From: Amycolatopsis balhimycina FH 1894
GTDB taxonomy: Bacteria; Actinomycetota; Actinomycetes; Mycobacteriales; Pseudonocardiaceae
DNA: 64,000 nt
Direction of reading: 5' to 3'
NCBI RefSeq assembly: GCF_000384295.1
Contig: NZ_KB913037.1
Location: forward strand, 2,493,948-2,557,947
The position numbers and the translations under genes are program-made. The first letter of the stretch is position 1. The number at the start of each line of letters is the position of its first letter. Positions 17,328 through 26,199 of the stretch are shown piece after piece. The notes beneath the pieces were generated by a model that ran no database searches, had not been told where the DNA came from, and saw only the letters and a list, made by a program, of their open reading frames with translations.

Positions 17328-18856
17328 TCAATCTCGGGCAGTTTCACACGTTCTCCGCCGATTTGCGCAAGGCGTCGGAGTCCTTGCGCCATGGCGAACA
17401 ATCCTTCGTTGCTCCACGCTACATCACCCAGCAACTCGGTGACGAGTTCCGCATCGGTAGTCGAATACTGACGAAGAGTCGCGGATTCCCAGTTTGCTTC
17501 GACCACTCCCCCGTAGCGTGCCCAGAATTCTTCGTCATCAATGAGGATCAGGCTGGCGAACTCGTAGTTCCCGCTCACGAGGTTCAGGCCGAACCCGGTG
17601 CACTCCATCCGCAGGCGGCCGGGCTCCGCCAAGAGCCAGCTCATCGGCTCGGTGAGCTTGGTCGGGTGCAGCGGGTCGGCGGCCAGCATGTCGCCCAGGG
17701 TGTTGTCGATGTCCGGGCGGCCGAACAGCTCCTCTTCCATCTCACGGCGGAGCGTCATGCCGACCTGCACGTCTCGACGAACGTCGGTGAGCGGCTGGTG
17801 GAAGCCCTTTGGGATCACCGCGAGCCGGCGCGCGGCGTTGAGTACGTGGCCAGACCGCTCCTGGACCAAGAGCAGGTAGTCCGCCTCGCCGCGGTACGGG
17901 TCGGCAGGCCGGGCGATCGCGGTGAGCGCGAGCACGCCACCTGCACACAGGCGGTCGCCGACGTCGAGCACCGACCGGAGATCCGGCAAATAGCGGTCTC
18001 GCAGCGGCATGACGTTCGGGCCGGTGGCCACGGCGTCGACCAGTTCGCCTTCGAGCAGGTCGACCGTCAACGCGTAGTGCACGAACTGGGACATGCCGAA
18101 CGTCCCGCCAAGCTGGTGTTCACGGATGTCCGTGCTCGTCAGGCGGTAGATCGGGCTGTCTGTCAGCCGGGTGTTCATGGACAGCGTCTCGGCGAGCCGC
18201 TGAACAGCGCGGCCGGCGGCGTGGTCGTCCAGGTCCAAGTCGGCTTCAGGCTGCGCGCTCGGAACGCGGAAACGATCGTGCGGCGGGCGCAGTTCGCAGT
18301 CCAGGTCCAGCCAGCCTTCGCAGGTCAAGACGCTGGTGTTCATGGCCAGCTCGCCGCATCGCGCGGTGTACAGGCCGTGGTCGTCGAGCTGGTTGCCGTA
18401 GTAGGTGGCCAGCGCTTCCGCGACGTCGCGTTGACTGACCCAACCGCGTCGCGTGCCGCGGTCGTGCAGGTCTTGGACGTCGACGCTCGCGACTCGCTCG
18501 GCGACGGCGCGGCGCGCGCTGCCAGGCGTCCAGTGGGCGTGCCGGTCGAGCCATTCGAGAGCCGCGCCGATGTGGGGGTCTGCGGCAAGCCGCTGGTCGG
18601 CCTCCGTCGTGTCGACGGTCGGCCCCTCGCCGATCAGCTCGGCGAAGCGGGCGCGCTCGGCCTCCGATGCCCTTTCATGGGCGGTGTCCAGGACCTGTTG
18701 CATTTCCGACTGTGGCCGGAGATCCGGCTTCTTGTGCCAGGACGCGACCGTGCGCGCGCTGATTCCGAGGTGTTCGGCGAACCGCTCTTGACTGAGCCGC
18801 AATGCCGACTGCAATGCGACCGCTGTTCGTCCCGTCCATCCCCCGGCCGGACTCAT
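17309..18856 (-). CDS. XRE-family regulator with Nudix-like C-terminal domain (paralogue 2)
   Basis: 515 residues. The N-terminal HTH is LRLSQERFAEHLGISARTVA, SWHKKPD. Residues about 140-515 parallel the plus-strand paralogue, with the same blocks: ATYYGNQLDDHGLYTARCGE, MPLRDRYLPDLRSVLDVGDR, LRREMEEELFGRPD (degenerate Nudix box) and ECTGFGLNLVSGNYEFASL. The HTH parts differ more than the C-termini, so the pair probably senses related ligands but binds different operators. It is followed by the overlapping cupin gene. The antisense frame at 17363-18877 is a shadow. Confidence 0.7.
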   Translation of the reverse strand: MSPAGGWTGRTAVALQSALRLSQERFAEHLGISARTVASWHKKPDLRPQSEMQQVLDTAHERASEAERARFAELIGEGPTVDTTEADQRLAADPHIGAALEWLDRHAHWTPGSARRAVAERVASVDVQDLHDRGTRRGWVSQRDVAEALATYYGNQLDDHGLYTARCGELAMNTSVLTCEGWLDLDCELRPPHDRFRVPSAQPEADLDLDDHAAGRAVQRLAETLSMNTRLTDSPIYRLTSTDIREHQLGGTFGMSQFVHYALTVDLLEGELVDAVATGPNVMPLRDRYLPDLRSVLDVGDRLCAGGVLALTAIARPADPYRGEADYLLLVQERSGHVLNAARRLAVIPKGFHQPLTDVRRDVQVGMTLRREMEEELFGRPDIDNTLGDMLAADPLHPTKLTEPMSWLLAEPGRLRMECTGFGLNLVSGNYEFASLILIDDEEFWARYGGVVEANWESATLRQYSTTDAELVTELLGDVAWSNEGLFAMAQGLRRLAQIGGERVKLPEIEWEISQ

Positions 18857-18979
18857 CGCGCTCCCGAATGTCGCTGATCTGCGGTGGTTGTGCAGTGGTC
18901 CTGCGGTGCTTGTGCATGGGTTGCGACGCCGTTCCGGCCTTGAATTAGAGGCATGGAAAACACCTCGCTCACCCAGTCG
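18857..18979. other. short intergenic gap
   Basis: 123 bp between two minus-strand regulators. No gene. The promoter of the 17309-18856 gene should lie here. Confidence 0.35.
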
Positions 18980-19486
18980 CTAACGCTTCGGCTTCACGTG
19001 CTCGACCACGGTTGCAAGGCTCGTTTGGACGTCCTCCAGCCGGTCGGTGATCTCGGCCAGGCGCTGTTCGAGTGCGTCCAACCGGGACCACAGTTCATGA
19101 CCGTCGTCGGCCGGCTCGTCCGGGTGCGGCGGCGTGCGGTTCTGCAGCACGGCCAGCAGATGTTGCGGATGCCAGCCCAGGGTCGTGGACAGGGCTTCGA
19201 GCGTCCGCGCGCTTCGGCGGCGCTCCACCGTGTGGTGCTGGAGCTCGCGCACGATCGCCTGCGACACGTGCGACCGCTCGGCCAGCTCGCGTTGTCGCCA
19301 GCCGAGTTCGTTCACGCGCATGTTGATCGCCTTGGCGACTGCCGCCCAGTCCTCCGTCACGTATTCCTCCGCGCTCCGCCTCAGCGCCGAGATTAGCGGT
19401 TCGTCGAGCTTTCTCCGCGCCGCATAGCGCATTGGCTGCGGCGCGTCGGGCAAACATGTCCGACTTAGAGCTGAAATCAACAACAT
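18980..19486 (-). CDS. XRE-family HTH regulator with coiled-coil tail
   Basis: 168 residues from ATG 19486; M19 (19432) is an equally plausible start. The HTH is GWRQRELAERSHVSQAIVRE, LQHHTVERRRSARTLEALST, with a typical XRE helix 5 (LGWHPQHLLAVL). The C-terminus is a coiled coil (LWSRLDALEQRLAEITDRLE). It is transcribed divergently from the HTH-WhiB-tra operon, which begins at 19516. By position it is a likely repressor of that operon (inference). Confidence 0.75.
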   Translation of the reverse strand: MLLISALSRTCLPDAPQPMRYAARRKLDEPLISALRRSAEEYVTEDWAAVAKAINMRVNELGWRQRELAERSHVSQAIVRELQHHTVERRRSARTLEALSTTLGWHPQHLLAVLQNRTPPHPDEPADDGHELWSRLDALEQRLAEITDRLEDVQTSLATVVEHVKPKR

Positions 19487-19515
19487 AGTCTTGAAATCAT
19501 CAGATTGGTTCTCTT

Positions 19516-19716
19516 ATGAACGCCAAAACGACCTTTCACACCATTCCCGAGTCCGCGTGGATTCTCGGCGTCTCCCGCAACGCCGTCAGTCGGGCGATCC
19601 GGACCGGCATGCTTCGCGCCACCCTCTGCCGCTCCGGGCTGCGCGTGTCGTCCGCCGAGCTGACCAGGGCCCTTCAGGACGGAGGTGCGGCATGGAAGCC
19701 GACGACCTCTGGCTGA
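19516..19716 (+). CDS. small HTH protein, excisionase/BldC-like
   Basis: 66 residues: MNAKTTFHTIPESAWILGVS, RNAVSRAIRTGMLRATLC, then RVSSAELTRALQ. This matches the MerR-like helix-turn-helix plus wing of excisionases and BldC-type proteins. It is the first gene of a plus-strand run ending with the serine recombinase, so it may be the recombination directionality factor (inference). Its end overlaps the WhiB start by 25 bp. Confidence 0.65.
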   Translation: MNAKTTFHTIPESAWILGVSRNAVSRAIRTGMLRATLCRSGLRVSSAELTRALQDGGAAWKPTTSG

Positions 19717-20024
19717 TCGGCATCACATGGCGGCTCGATCGTCTGCGCTGGGTGCCTACGGATGTCCTGCGCGATGTTGTTACCAGCGATGGAGCCTGCA
19801 TGACGCCATCGGAGGCTGGTCCGCCGGACGCTCGCGATGACCGCGAGTTCGCCAAGCTGTTGTGCGGCGGCTGCCCGGTCCAGGACGAGTGCCTTGAACT
19901 GGAGCTTCGGACGGCCGGCGTTGACACAGTCGGCGTCTGGGGCGCGATGAGCGACGACGACCGGCGCGCGCTTCACCCGCTCTGGCTGCGGCGTGGTGAG
20001 CGGTTCGATCGGGGTGCGCGATGA
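19692..20024 (+). CDS. WhiB-family iron-sulfur regulator
   Basis: 110 residues from ATG 19692, which follows GGAGG at 19681. The four cluster cysteines are in DGAC, LLCGGC and QDEC. The family turn is GVWGAMSDDDRR, with Ala in place of the usual second Gly. WhiB-like proteins bind a 4Fe-4S cluster and act with the major sigma factor; they occur only in actinobacteria and their phages and elements. The longer open frame from 19491 has no good start. It is likely to regulate the tra operon it belongs to. Confidence 0.85.
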   Translation: MEADDLWLIGITWRLDRLRWVPTDVLRDVVTSDGACMTPSEAGPPDARDDREFAKLLCGGCPVQDECLELELRTAGVDTVGVWGAMSDDDRRALHPLWLRRGERFDRGAR

Positions 20025-20350
20025 ACGGACTCACCGTGACGCCCACGCAGATCCTCGCCGGTGTCGGCGTGCTGATCGTCCTGTTCTGGGTCTGGCGGGC
20101 CGGTGCTCGCCGGGCGAAGGCCGCCGCCGAAGCTGCTCGGAGCGGCGCCCGGATCATGTCGTTGGCCGGGCGCGTGCTGTTCAACGCCGGGTTGATCGTC
20201 GCCGTCCAGTGGGTGGTCATCGCTCACCCGGGTAGCCCGTGGCTGCTGCTCGCCGTGCTCGGGCTGCCCGCGCTGTTCGCGTCCTACGCGCTGACTCGCG
20301 CCATGACCGTGACCACCGTCGACACCTCGAAGCGGGGTGGTCGACGATGA
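20021..20350 (+). CDS. small membrane protein of the transfer module (Spd-like)
   Basis: 109 residues with hydrophobic segments at about 11-27 (ILAGVGVLIVLFWVWRAG), 49-65 (VLFNAGLIVAVQWVVIAH) and 71-91 (SPWLLLAVLGLPALFASYAL), plus a basic loop after the first. ATGA overlaps join it to WhiB upstream and to the next Spd-like gene downstream. Comparable proteins in Streptomyces elements assist intramycelial spreading of transferred DNA; this is assigned by position and topology, not by sequence identity. Confidence 0.65.
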   Translation: MNGLTVTPTQILAGVGVLIVLFWVWRAGARRAKAAAEAARSGARIMSLAGRVLFNAGLIVAVQWVVIAHPGSPWLLLAVLGLPALFASYALTRAMTVTTVDTSKRGGRR

Positions 20351-21039
20351 ACCGGGCGCAACGGCTCGCGCAGGACGCGGCCGAGGCCGCCGAGGTGCGC
20401 GCCTATCAGACCGATCCGGACGTCGTCGCGCTGCGGATCGAGCGCGTGCGGCGGCAGGTCGACTGGATGTGCTGGTCCGGGATCGTGCTCGGGCTGGCCT
20501 TCACGATGACCAACGTGCAGGGCTTCGCGTCGGCCGGCACCCGGCCGGGGTCGCTGCCGTGGCTAGCCGCGTGGGTGCTGGACCCGACCGTCTCGCTCGT
20601 CCTGCTGGCGATCCTTCGGGCGGAGCAGGTCACCGCGCGGTACCAGGTCAAGACGGGCGCGTGGGTGCGGCGGGCGAAGTGGTTCACGCTCGCGGCTACG
20701 TACGTCATGAACACCTGGACGTCGTTCGCGGCCGGGGAAGCCGCCTCGATCGTGCTCCACTCGGTGCCGCCGCTCGTCGTGTTCGTCGCTGTCGAGGCGA
20801 TCACCGACCTGCGGGACAAGCTCACCGATGCCGTGCTGGTGGCTGCTGAACGGCGTCCCGTTCAGCAGGAGACCGGCGGGCGGCGCGTGCTGTTCGCCGA
20901 CTATCTCGCCATTGCTCGGGAGATGTGGACGCCGGACGTCGAGATCACGCCGGCGTGGGTGCGGCGGGCAACCGGGTGCTCACGTGGCCTGTCACCCCGG
21001 CTGGCGCGGGCGCTACGGGCGGAGGTGGCCCATGACTGA
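20347..21039 (+). CDS. DUF2637/Spd-like membrane protein
   Basis: 230 residues from ATG 20347, which overlaps the previous TGA. Four hydrophobic segments follow a short helical N-terminus: MCWSGIVLGLAFTMTNVQGF, LPWLAAWVLDPTVSLVLLAI, FTLAATYVMNTWTSFAAG and VPPLVVFVAVEAITDL. The cytosolic tail ends with a helix-turn-helix-like segment (ITPAWVRRATGCSRGLSPRL). It resembles the DUF2637 protein at 2300-3004 in plan. The next gene starts 8 bp before its end. It is probably a membrane component of the DNA-transfer apparatus. Confidence 0.75.
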   Translation: MNRAQRLAQDAAEAAEVRAYQTDPDVVALRIERVRRQVDWMCWSGIVLGLAFTMTNVQGFASAGTRPGSLPWLAAWVLDPTVSLVLLAILRAEQVTARYQVKTGAWVRRAKWFTLAATYVMNTWTSFAAGEAASIVLHSVPPLVVFVAVEAITDLRDKLTDAVLVAAERRPVQQETGGRRVLFADYLAIAREMWTPDVEITPAWVRRATGCSRGLSPRLARALRAEVAHD

Positions 21040-23167
21040 TTCGCTGCCGGTCAAGGCCGATCCTGTGCTCGACGGAGAACTGGTCGACGACACGTTGCCG
21101 CAGCCGCGCCCGCGCGCACCGAAGAGGAATCGCTTCGTGTTGTGGTGGCTGCACTCGCCGCGAGTCCCGTTGTGGCTCAAAAGCAAGCCTCAGGCGAGGC
21201 AAGCGCTCAAGGATGCCGTGGTGTGGCTCGTGCTGTCGCCGTTGCGGTTCCTCGGTGCCGTGGTGCGCGGTGTCGTGGTTGGCGCTCGGTGGTGGCGCGG
21301 TTGGGTGACAGTCCGGGACTACCGAACGGCCGCCGAGGAGTCCGAGAAGCTTGCCGACAAGTTCACCGAGATTCGCGCGCTGACGTTGTTCCGGTGGAAG
21401 GTCACCGGTGCCGTCGTGGTCGTAACGGCTATGGCGGTCGTCATCGTCAATCTCGTCTACGAAACCGATCCTTTGTGGATCGGCGGAGCTGCTGCCTCAG
21501 TGGCGCTCGCGATCCTCGGGCGTAGGAAGGACGGCAGTCCTGGGCGCAAGCCAGCGCTCGCCGGGCCACGGACGTTGACGTGGACGATGGACCCGCAAGT
21601 CCTGGTGGACGCGTTCCGCGACGCGAAGCTGATCGGCAAGGACGAGACATTGCGGCTCGTCGAACGTGCGACGCGCGTCGGAGACGGCTGGGCAGTCATC
21701 GTCGATCTCCCCGCCACCCGCAAGGCGGCCGACGTGGTCAAGAACCGGGACGCGCTCGCGTCGGCACTTGCCGTCGATGAGGTGCAGCTCATCGTGGAGC
21801 GCGTCCGGGGCAATGGCGGACACGCCGGGCGGGTGTCGATGTGGGTGGCCGACGAAGACCCGTACAGCTCGCCACCGTTGCGGACGCCGCTGCTCGGGGT
21901 GGCACAGTGGGACGCGTGGCGGCCGATTCCGTTCGGACGGGACGCGCGAGACCGGCGGATCGACCTTCCGCTGGTGTGGACGTCGCTGCTGGTCGGCGCA
22001 ATTCCACGGCAGGGTAAGACGTTTGCCGCACGGCTCGCAGCGGCTGGACTCATTTTGGACGCGTGGGTGCGGCTGTACGTGGCGGACTTCAAGGCCGGGA
22101 AAGACTGGGATGCAGCCGGCCTGGTGGCTCACCGGTTCATGTCCGGAGACGAGCCCGAACACGTCCTGGCCCTCGTGGACTGGTTGATTGAGCTGGTCGG
22201 CGAGGTTCAGACGCGCTTCCGACGGATGCGCGATCTGGACGACCTGACGTGCCCGGAGTCGAAGGTCACGCCCGAGATGTCCCGCGACAAGGCGCTGGAC
22301 ATGCCGATTACGGCGATCTTCATCGATGAGGTCCAAGTTCCCTTGGAAGATCGCACACCCGTTGACGTGCAAGGAAAGAAGCTTCCTGCGGGTGAGTACG
22401 TCGGCGAGCTGTTGACGTGGCTGGCGAAGAAGGGACCGGCCGCGGGGATCGTGCTCGTGCTCGCGACGCAGCGGCCTGACTCGAAGACGATCCCGTCCGG
22501 GCTGCGGGCGGTGCTTGGGTCGCGGTTCGCGCTGCGGGTGATGGACTGGCGCGACTCGAACATCGTGCTCGGCGAGCAGATGAACACGCGCGGATTCGAC
22601 TCCAGCCGCCTACTGCCCTCGCACAAGGGCGTGGGCATCCTGCGACCGGACGGCGACACGGCGGCCGGCGCCGACGTGCTGGCGATGACGGTCCGGACCT
22701 ACTACATGCCGAACGAGGACTGGCGGACTATCTGTGAGCAGGGCCGGGCGCTGCGCGAGGCGGCCGAGACACTGACCGGGCACGCGGCCGGGCAGAACAC
22801 CACGCCAGTGCTCGACCGCGCTGCGGCAGTCAAGGCAATCGGTGCAAGTCATCCCGTTGACGCAGTTCCGGCGCAGGGTGAGCTGCCTGAACCGCTCGCG
22901 TCGCTCGTCGACTACCTGGGCGACGACCTGGGCCCGGATGGCCGGGAGTTCGTGCCCACGGCTGAGCTGCTGGGCGCCCTGGAGATCGACCGGAAGACGT
23001 TCGCTCAAGAGATGACCGACCTGGGATGCCGGCCGACGCGAGACCGTGTGACCGGCGAGGACGGCGAGATTCGACAGGTACGCGGGTACTTGACGGCTGA
23101 AATCAGGAGCGCCATCGGTCGCGTAACCACTGACACCGGCGCGACTGACGAGGACGGCCGACCTTGA
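21032..23167 (+). CDS. FtsK/SpoIIIE-type DNA translocase (TraB-like transfer ATPase)
   Basis: 711 residues from ATG 21032. Two N-proximal hydrophobic segments (VVWLVLSPLRFLGAVVRGVV; VTGAVVVVTAMAVVIVNLV) anchor it to the membrane. The motor domain has Walker A GAIPRQGKTFAARL and Walker B ITAIFIDEVQVPLED, then VLVLATQRPDSKTIPSGLRA, a hallmark of FtsK/TraB motors. A C-terminal winged-helix-like region (FVPTAELLGALEIDRKTFAQ) could read short DNA repeats. In mycelial actinobacteria a single TraB hexamer moves double-stranded DNA between cells. No relaxase is visible, consistent with that mode. Confidence 0.9.
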   Translation: MTDSLPVKADPVLDGELVDDTLPQPRPRAPKRNRFVLWWLHSPRVPLWLKSKPQARQALKDAVVWLVLSPLRFLGAVVRGVVVGARWWRGWVTVRDYRTAAEESEKLADKFTEIRALTLFRWKVTGAVVVVTAMAVVIVNLVYETDPLWIGGAAASVALAILGRRKDGSPGRKPALAGPRTLTWTMDPQVLVDAFRDAKLIGKDETLRLVERATRVGDGWAVIVDLPATRKAADVVKNRDALASALAVDEVQLIVERVRGNGGHAGRVSMWVADEDPYSSPPLRTPLLGVAQWDAWRPIPFGRDARDRRIDLPLVWTSLLVGAIPRQGKTFAARLAAAGLILDAWVRLYVADFKAGKDWDAAGLVAHRFMSGDEPEHVLALVDWLIELVGEVQTRFRRMRDLDDLTCPESKVTPEMSRDKALDMPITAIFIDEVQVPLEDRTPVDVQGKKLPAGEYVGELLTWLAKKGPAAGIVLVLATQRPDSKTIPSGLRAVLGSRFALRVMDWRDSNIVLGEQMNTRGFDSSRLLPSHKGVGILRPDGDTAAGADVLAMTVRTYYMPNEDWRTICEQGRALREAAETLTGHAAGQNTTPVLDRAAAVKAIGASHPVDAVPAQGELPEPLASLVDYLGDDLGPDGREFVPTAELLGALEIDRKTFAQEMTDLGCRPTRDRVTGEDGEIRQVRGYLTAEIRSAIGRVTTDTGATDEDGRP

Positions 23168-23328
23168 GCGCCGCTCGTTCCGAAGAGCCGCAGACCCGGG
23201 TTATCCTACCTGCGGGATTGCCTGAGCTGACGCCTGCGGTCGCGCGTGCACTGCTGGCCGTTCTGATCGAGGTTACTGAGGTGCCGGTACTGGACGTGCC
23301 GGCGGAGGAGGTGAATCGTGACAGCTGA
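23164..23328 (+). CDS. small hypothetical protein between translocase and recombinase
   Basis: 54 residues starting at TTG 23164, which overlaps the translocase TGA: SAARSEEPQTRVILPAGLPE, LTPAVARALLAVLIEVTEVP. It ends inside the recombinase gene (10-bp overlap after GTG 23318). GC3 is high and both ends are tightly coupled, which argues that it is real. Position between transfer and recombination genes suggests a role in the element, possibly as a recombination accessory factor. Confidence 0.6.
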   Translation: MSAARSEEPQTRVILPAGLPELTPAVARALLAVLIEVTEVPVLDVPAEEVNRDS

Positions 23329-25072
23329 AATCATCAGCGATCCGTGGGCAACGCTGGATGACATCCTGGGCCTTGAGGTCGCCGACGTGACAGACGACGG
23401 GATGGGGAACCTGGCGGGCTACGGCCGGTGCTCGACCGAGGACAACCAGGACCCGGAGACCTCCCGCGGCTGGCAGTTCGGGAACGCGCGCAAATTCGTC
23501 GAGCCACTCGGCGGGCAGATCGTGGCGGAGTTCTTCGACGTCGGGCAGTCACGGTCCGTCCCGTGGGAACGACGAACCGAAGGCGCGCGGCTGCTCGCCG
23601 AGTTGAAGAATCCGCACCGCGGATGGGATGCGATCGTCGTCGGCGAGGGCACGCGGTGTTGGTTCGGCAACCAGTTCTCGCTTATCGCGCCGAAGTTCGC
23701 CGCCTACGGGGTTGATCTGTGGGTGCCGGAACTGGGCGGGAAGTACGACCCACGGAACCCGTCCCACAAGATGCTGATGAGCGTGCTCGGCGGAATGAGC
23801 GAGTCCGAGCGGCAGCATGTTCAGGCGCGCGTCCGCGCCGCGATGGACGCCCAGGTGATCAACGAAGGGCGGCACCAGGGCGGCCGGGCGCCGTACGGCT
23901 ACGTCGTCGTCGACAGCGGTCCGCATCCGAACCCGCGGAAAGCTGCGGAAGGGCTCAAGCTGCGGGTGCTGGCGATCGACGAGACGACGGCGGACGTTGT
24001 GCGGCGAATCTTCGCCGAGTACCTGGACGGAAACGGCGACCGCGCGATCGCCAACCTGCTCAACCGGGACGGCATTCCCTGTCCATCCGCGCATCGGCCG
24101 GACCAGAACCGGCACCGGCTCGCGGACGGCTGGCAAGGCAGTTCGGTGCGGGCGATCCTGGACAACCCGCGATACACCGGCTACGCGATCTTCGGGCGCT
24201 GGACGAAACATGAGACGTTGCTCGACCCAGAAGACGTCGCCGCGGGCCACGTGGTGCGGTTCAAGCGCGCGGCGCCGGACCGGATCGTACGGTCGCGTGA
24301 GCAGGCGCATCCGGCGATCGTGTCCGTGGAGACCTTCACGCAGGTACAGCTTTTGCGTCGGTCGAAGTCGGCGGGCGGATTGAAGACGGCGCGCAAAGCC
24401 GAGCGAGGCGCCCGGAAGACCGCGCGGTCCTACCTCCTGCGCGGGCTGGTCCGATGTGGAATTTGCGGCCGGAAGATGCAAGGCGCCACGATCCGCAAGG
24501 GCGCCTACTACCGCTGTACTTCGCGGACCATGGCGCCCGGCTCACTAACGCTGGCGGATCATCCGAAGACGGTCAACTTGCGCGAAGGCGTGGTCGTCGA
24601 GGCGCTCAGCGGATGGCTTCACGAGCTGTTCCACCCGGACAACCGCGACCGGACGGCGGCCGCGCTACTCGGGTCGGACGGCAATCAGGCCGGCGGTGGT
24701 GCGTTGGACGCGGTGAGAAACAGGCTGGCGGACGCGGAGGCGAGGCTTCAGCGGTATCAGGCCGCCATAGCGGCCGGGGTCGAGCCCGAAGCACTCGTCG
24801 ACCCGATCAACCAGGCACAGGCCGAACGAGCCACCGCGAAAGCCCAGATCGAGAGTCTTCCGGCAGACACGAGCGTGTCGACAGCTGAGGTCTACGCGAG
24901 GATTGATCAGCTCGGCGACGTATGCGGAACGCTGGCCGACGGAACCACGGCCGGCCTGAGCCGCCTGTACCGCGCGCTGAACCTGGAGCTACGCTACGAA
25001 CCAAAAGAGCTAGCCGTCTACGCGACGACCAGCCCAGGTGTAGATAGTGCGTGTGTCCGAGGGGGGACTTGA
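23318..25072 (+). CDS. large serine recombinase (integrase) 1
   Basis: 584 residues from GTG 23318, preceded by GGAGGAGG. The catalytic Ser is in GYGRCSTEDNQDPE. The resolvase domain continues to GGMSESERQHVQARVRAAMD. The recombinase domain follows (GRAPYGYVVVDSGPHPNPR, ILDNPRYTGYAIFGRWTK). A zinc ribbon uses CGICGRKM and YYRC, and a late coiled coil includes DAVRNRLADAEARLQRYQAA. These enzymes integrate without host factors. The last codons (ACVRGGT) run into the repeat at 25054-25116, so the attachment region touches the gene end. It is distinct from, but architecturally like, the recombinase at 37386. Confidence 0.92.
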   Translation: MTAEIISDPWATLDDILGLEVADVTDDGMGNLAGYGRCSTEDNQDPETSRGWQFGNARKFVEPLGGQIVAEFFDVGQSRSVPWERRTEGARLLAELKNPHRGWDAIVVGEGTRCWFGNQFSLIAPKFAAYGVDLWVPELGGKYDPRNPSHKMLMSVLGGMSESERQHVQARVRAAMDAQVINEGRHQGGRAPYGYVVVDSGPHPNPRKAAEGLKLRVLAIDETTADVVRRIFAEYLDGNGDRAIANLLNRDGIPCPSAHRPDQNRHRLADGWQGSSVRAILDNPRYTGYAIFGRWTKHETLLDPEDVAAGHVVRFKRAAPDRIVRSREQAHPAIVSVETFTQVQLLRRSKSAGGLKTARKAERGARKTARSYLLRGLVRCGICGRKMQGATIRKGAYYRCTSRTMAPGSLTLADHPKTVNLREGVVVEALSGWLHELFHPDNRDRTAAALLGSDGNQAGGGALDAVRNRLADAEARLQRYQAAIAAGVEPEALVDPINQAQAERATAKAQIESLPADTSVSTAEVYARIDQLGDVCGTLADGTTAGLSRLYRALNLELRYEPKELAVYATTSPGVDSACVRGGT

Positions 25073-25116
25073 ACCCCCATACGTGGGATATCTCCCGTGT
25101 TTGGGGAGATCATGCA
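25054..25116. repeat. attachment-site-like direct repeat, copy A
   Basis: TGTCCGAG at 25054-25061, then 43 bp (25067-25109) identical to copy B at 38923-38965, then CATGCA. The identical block starts ACTTGAACCCCCATACG and contains the inverted repeat TCTCCC-GTGTTTG-GGGAGA. On the minus strand it looks like a tRNA T-arm (GGGGG-TTCAAGT-CCCCC) followed by an acceptor-like end, but no 5' tRNA half is present. Both copies directly follow a serine recombinase gene, so they are probably att junctions of tandem elements. Confidence 0.7.
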
Positions 25117-25133
25117 GTCATGGTAGCGCAGAG

Positions 25134-25462
25134 TCACGGCGCTCGCACGAGCCGCCCGTGGACTACTGTCGCTCGTCGAAGGCTGTGTCGCTCGCGATAA
25201 CGAGCCGCCGCCATCGGGTTGATCGAGTAGACCTGTCGCCCGGTCTGGCGCAGGCCGGCGACCAACAGGCCGCCCGAGGTCTCGATCGCCACCGGGATCG
25301 GATCAGCTGCTGTGTCACCGGCGTCGGTGTGCATGGCCAGCAGATCGGCGAAGCCCTCGGCGGAGTCGTCGATGCGGCGCTTGGATACCAGGGCACCCTC
25401 GGCGTCGACCAGGGCGACTTCGTGATGGGCCTCGGCCAGTCGATCCCGCAGAACCCCTTCAC
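25134..25462 (-). pseudogene. IS110-family transposase relic, N-terminal part
   Basis: The N-terminal DEDD-type RuvC-like domain is recognisable in two frames. One starts at 25462 with CGIDWPRP. The other gives MHTDAGDTAADPIPVAIETS, GGLLVAGLRQTGRQVYSINP, MAAARYRERHSLRRA, where the expected continuation SxxDxxDA is lost. Frameshift(s) and truncation make it non-functional. Its position next to repeat A suggests the element end has been a hot-spot for insertion. Confidence 0.75.
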
Positions 25463-26199
25463 TCTGAACTCCTCAGACTAGCTGTTTGCGCTGGTCAGAG
25501 TCTCTGATGAGAACGCGCGGAACCCTAATGATGAGGCTCTGCGGCCTGACCTCCGATTGAGCCGTTCGCGATCCCAGCGATCCGCGGGCACCGGTCTCGA
25601 CGGGTTCCCGGTCACTGAGGTGCCCTACGCGCGAACGGGCTCGGACGACGAACAAACTGCCCGATCAGATGAACGGGTGGGACGCGGACACGCCGGTCGC
25701 GCCGCTCTATCAGGAGGTCTCACAAGCCCTGGGACACCCAAGACGTCCACCGAGCACGTCCGGCCCAGGCGCCCGAACAAGCGGCAGGAACACCAGCTGC
25801 CAGATCAGACGGCTCGGCACGGGCACCCCGCCAACTCGTTCGGCAGTCATTAGGGACACCCCCGCCGACGCGACCACCGACCACACCGACTGAGAACAGG
25901 ACTCGATCATGTGCAAGCAGCGCTCCAGCGGCGACCGCGCCGCCAAACTCCGTCGCCGAGCGATTCGCGTAGACAAAACGGTCACCGCGATACCGGGGCC
26001 GCGACCGGTCCGGCGACAACGGACAACCTTTGTTTCAAGTAATTGGCTACCTTGACGAGCCCTGGTTCGCCGTTCGCGCCGGAAAGCGCCTATTTCTAGC
26101 CAGGATGGAATTACCGGAGTTGGCCATACCCACGGCCGGAAGTGACCTCATGGCGATAGACAATTCTACACGAGTTTCCCGGCCGCGGGTTATTCTCGT
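25463..26199. other. decayed stretch without a supportable gene
   Basis: 737 bp. Short frames such as 25669-25893 (NGWDADTPVAPLYQEVSQAL) keep some codon bias but no full gene or family is recognisable. I take it as the residue of deleted genes between the IS110 relic and the secreted-protein gene. Confidence 0.35.

Noticed and set aside
17363..18877. 504-codon plus-strand frame over XRE-Nudix paralogue 2
   Set aside because: The minus strand aligns with paralogue 1 over hundreds of residues; the plus frame is its shadow.
25054..25116. Possible tRNA gene on the minus strand at repeat A
   Set aside because: A T-arm-like stem-loop and acceptor-like 3' end exist, but there is no 5' half with D-arm, and the only anticodon-like loop lacks the T at position 33.
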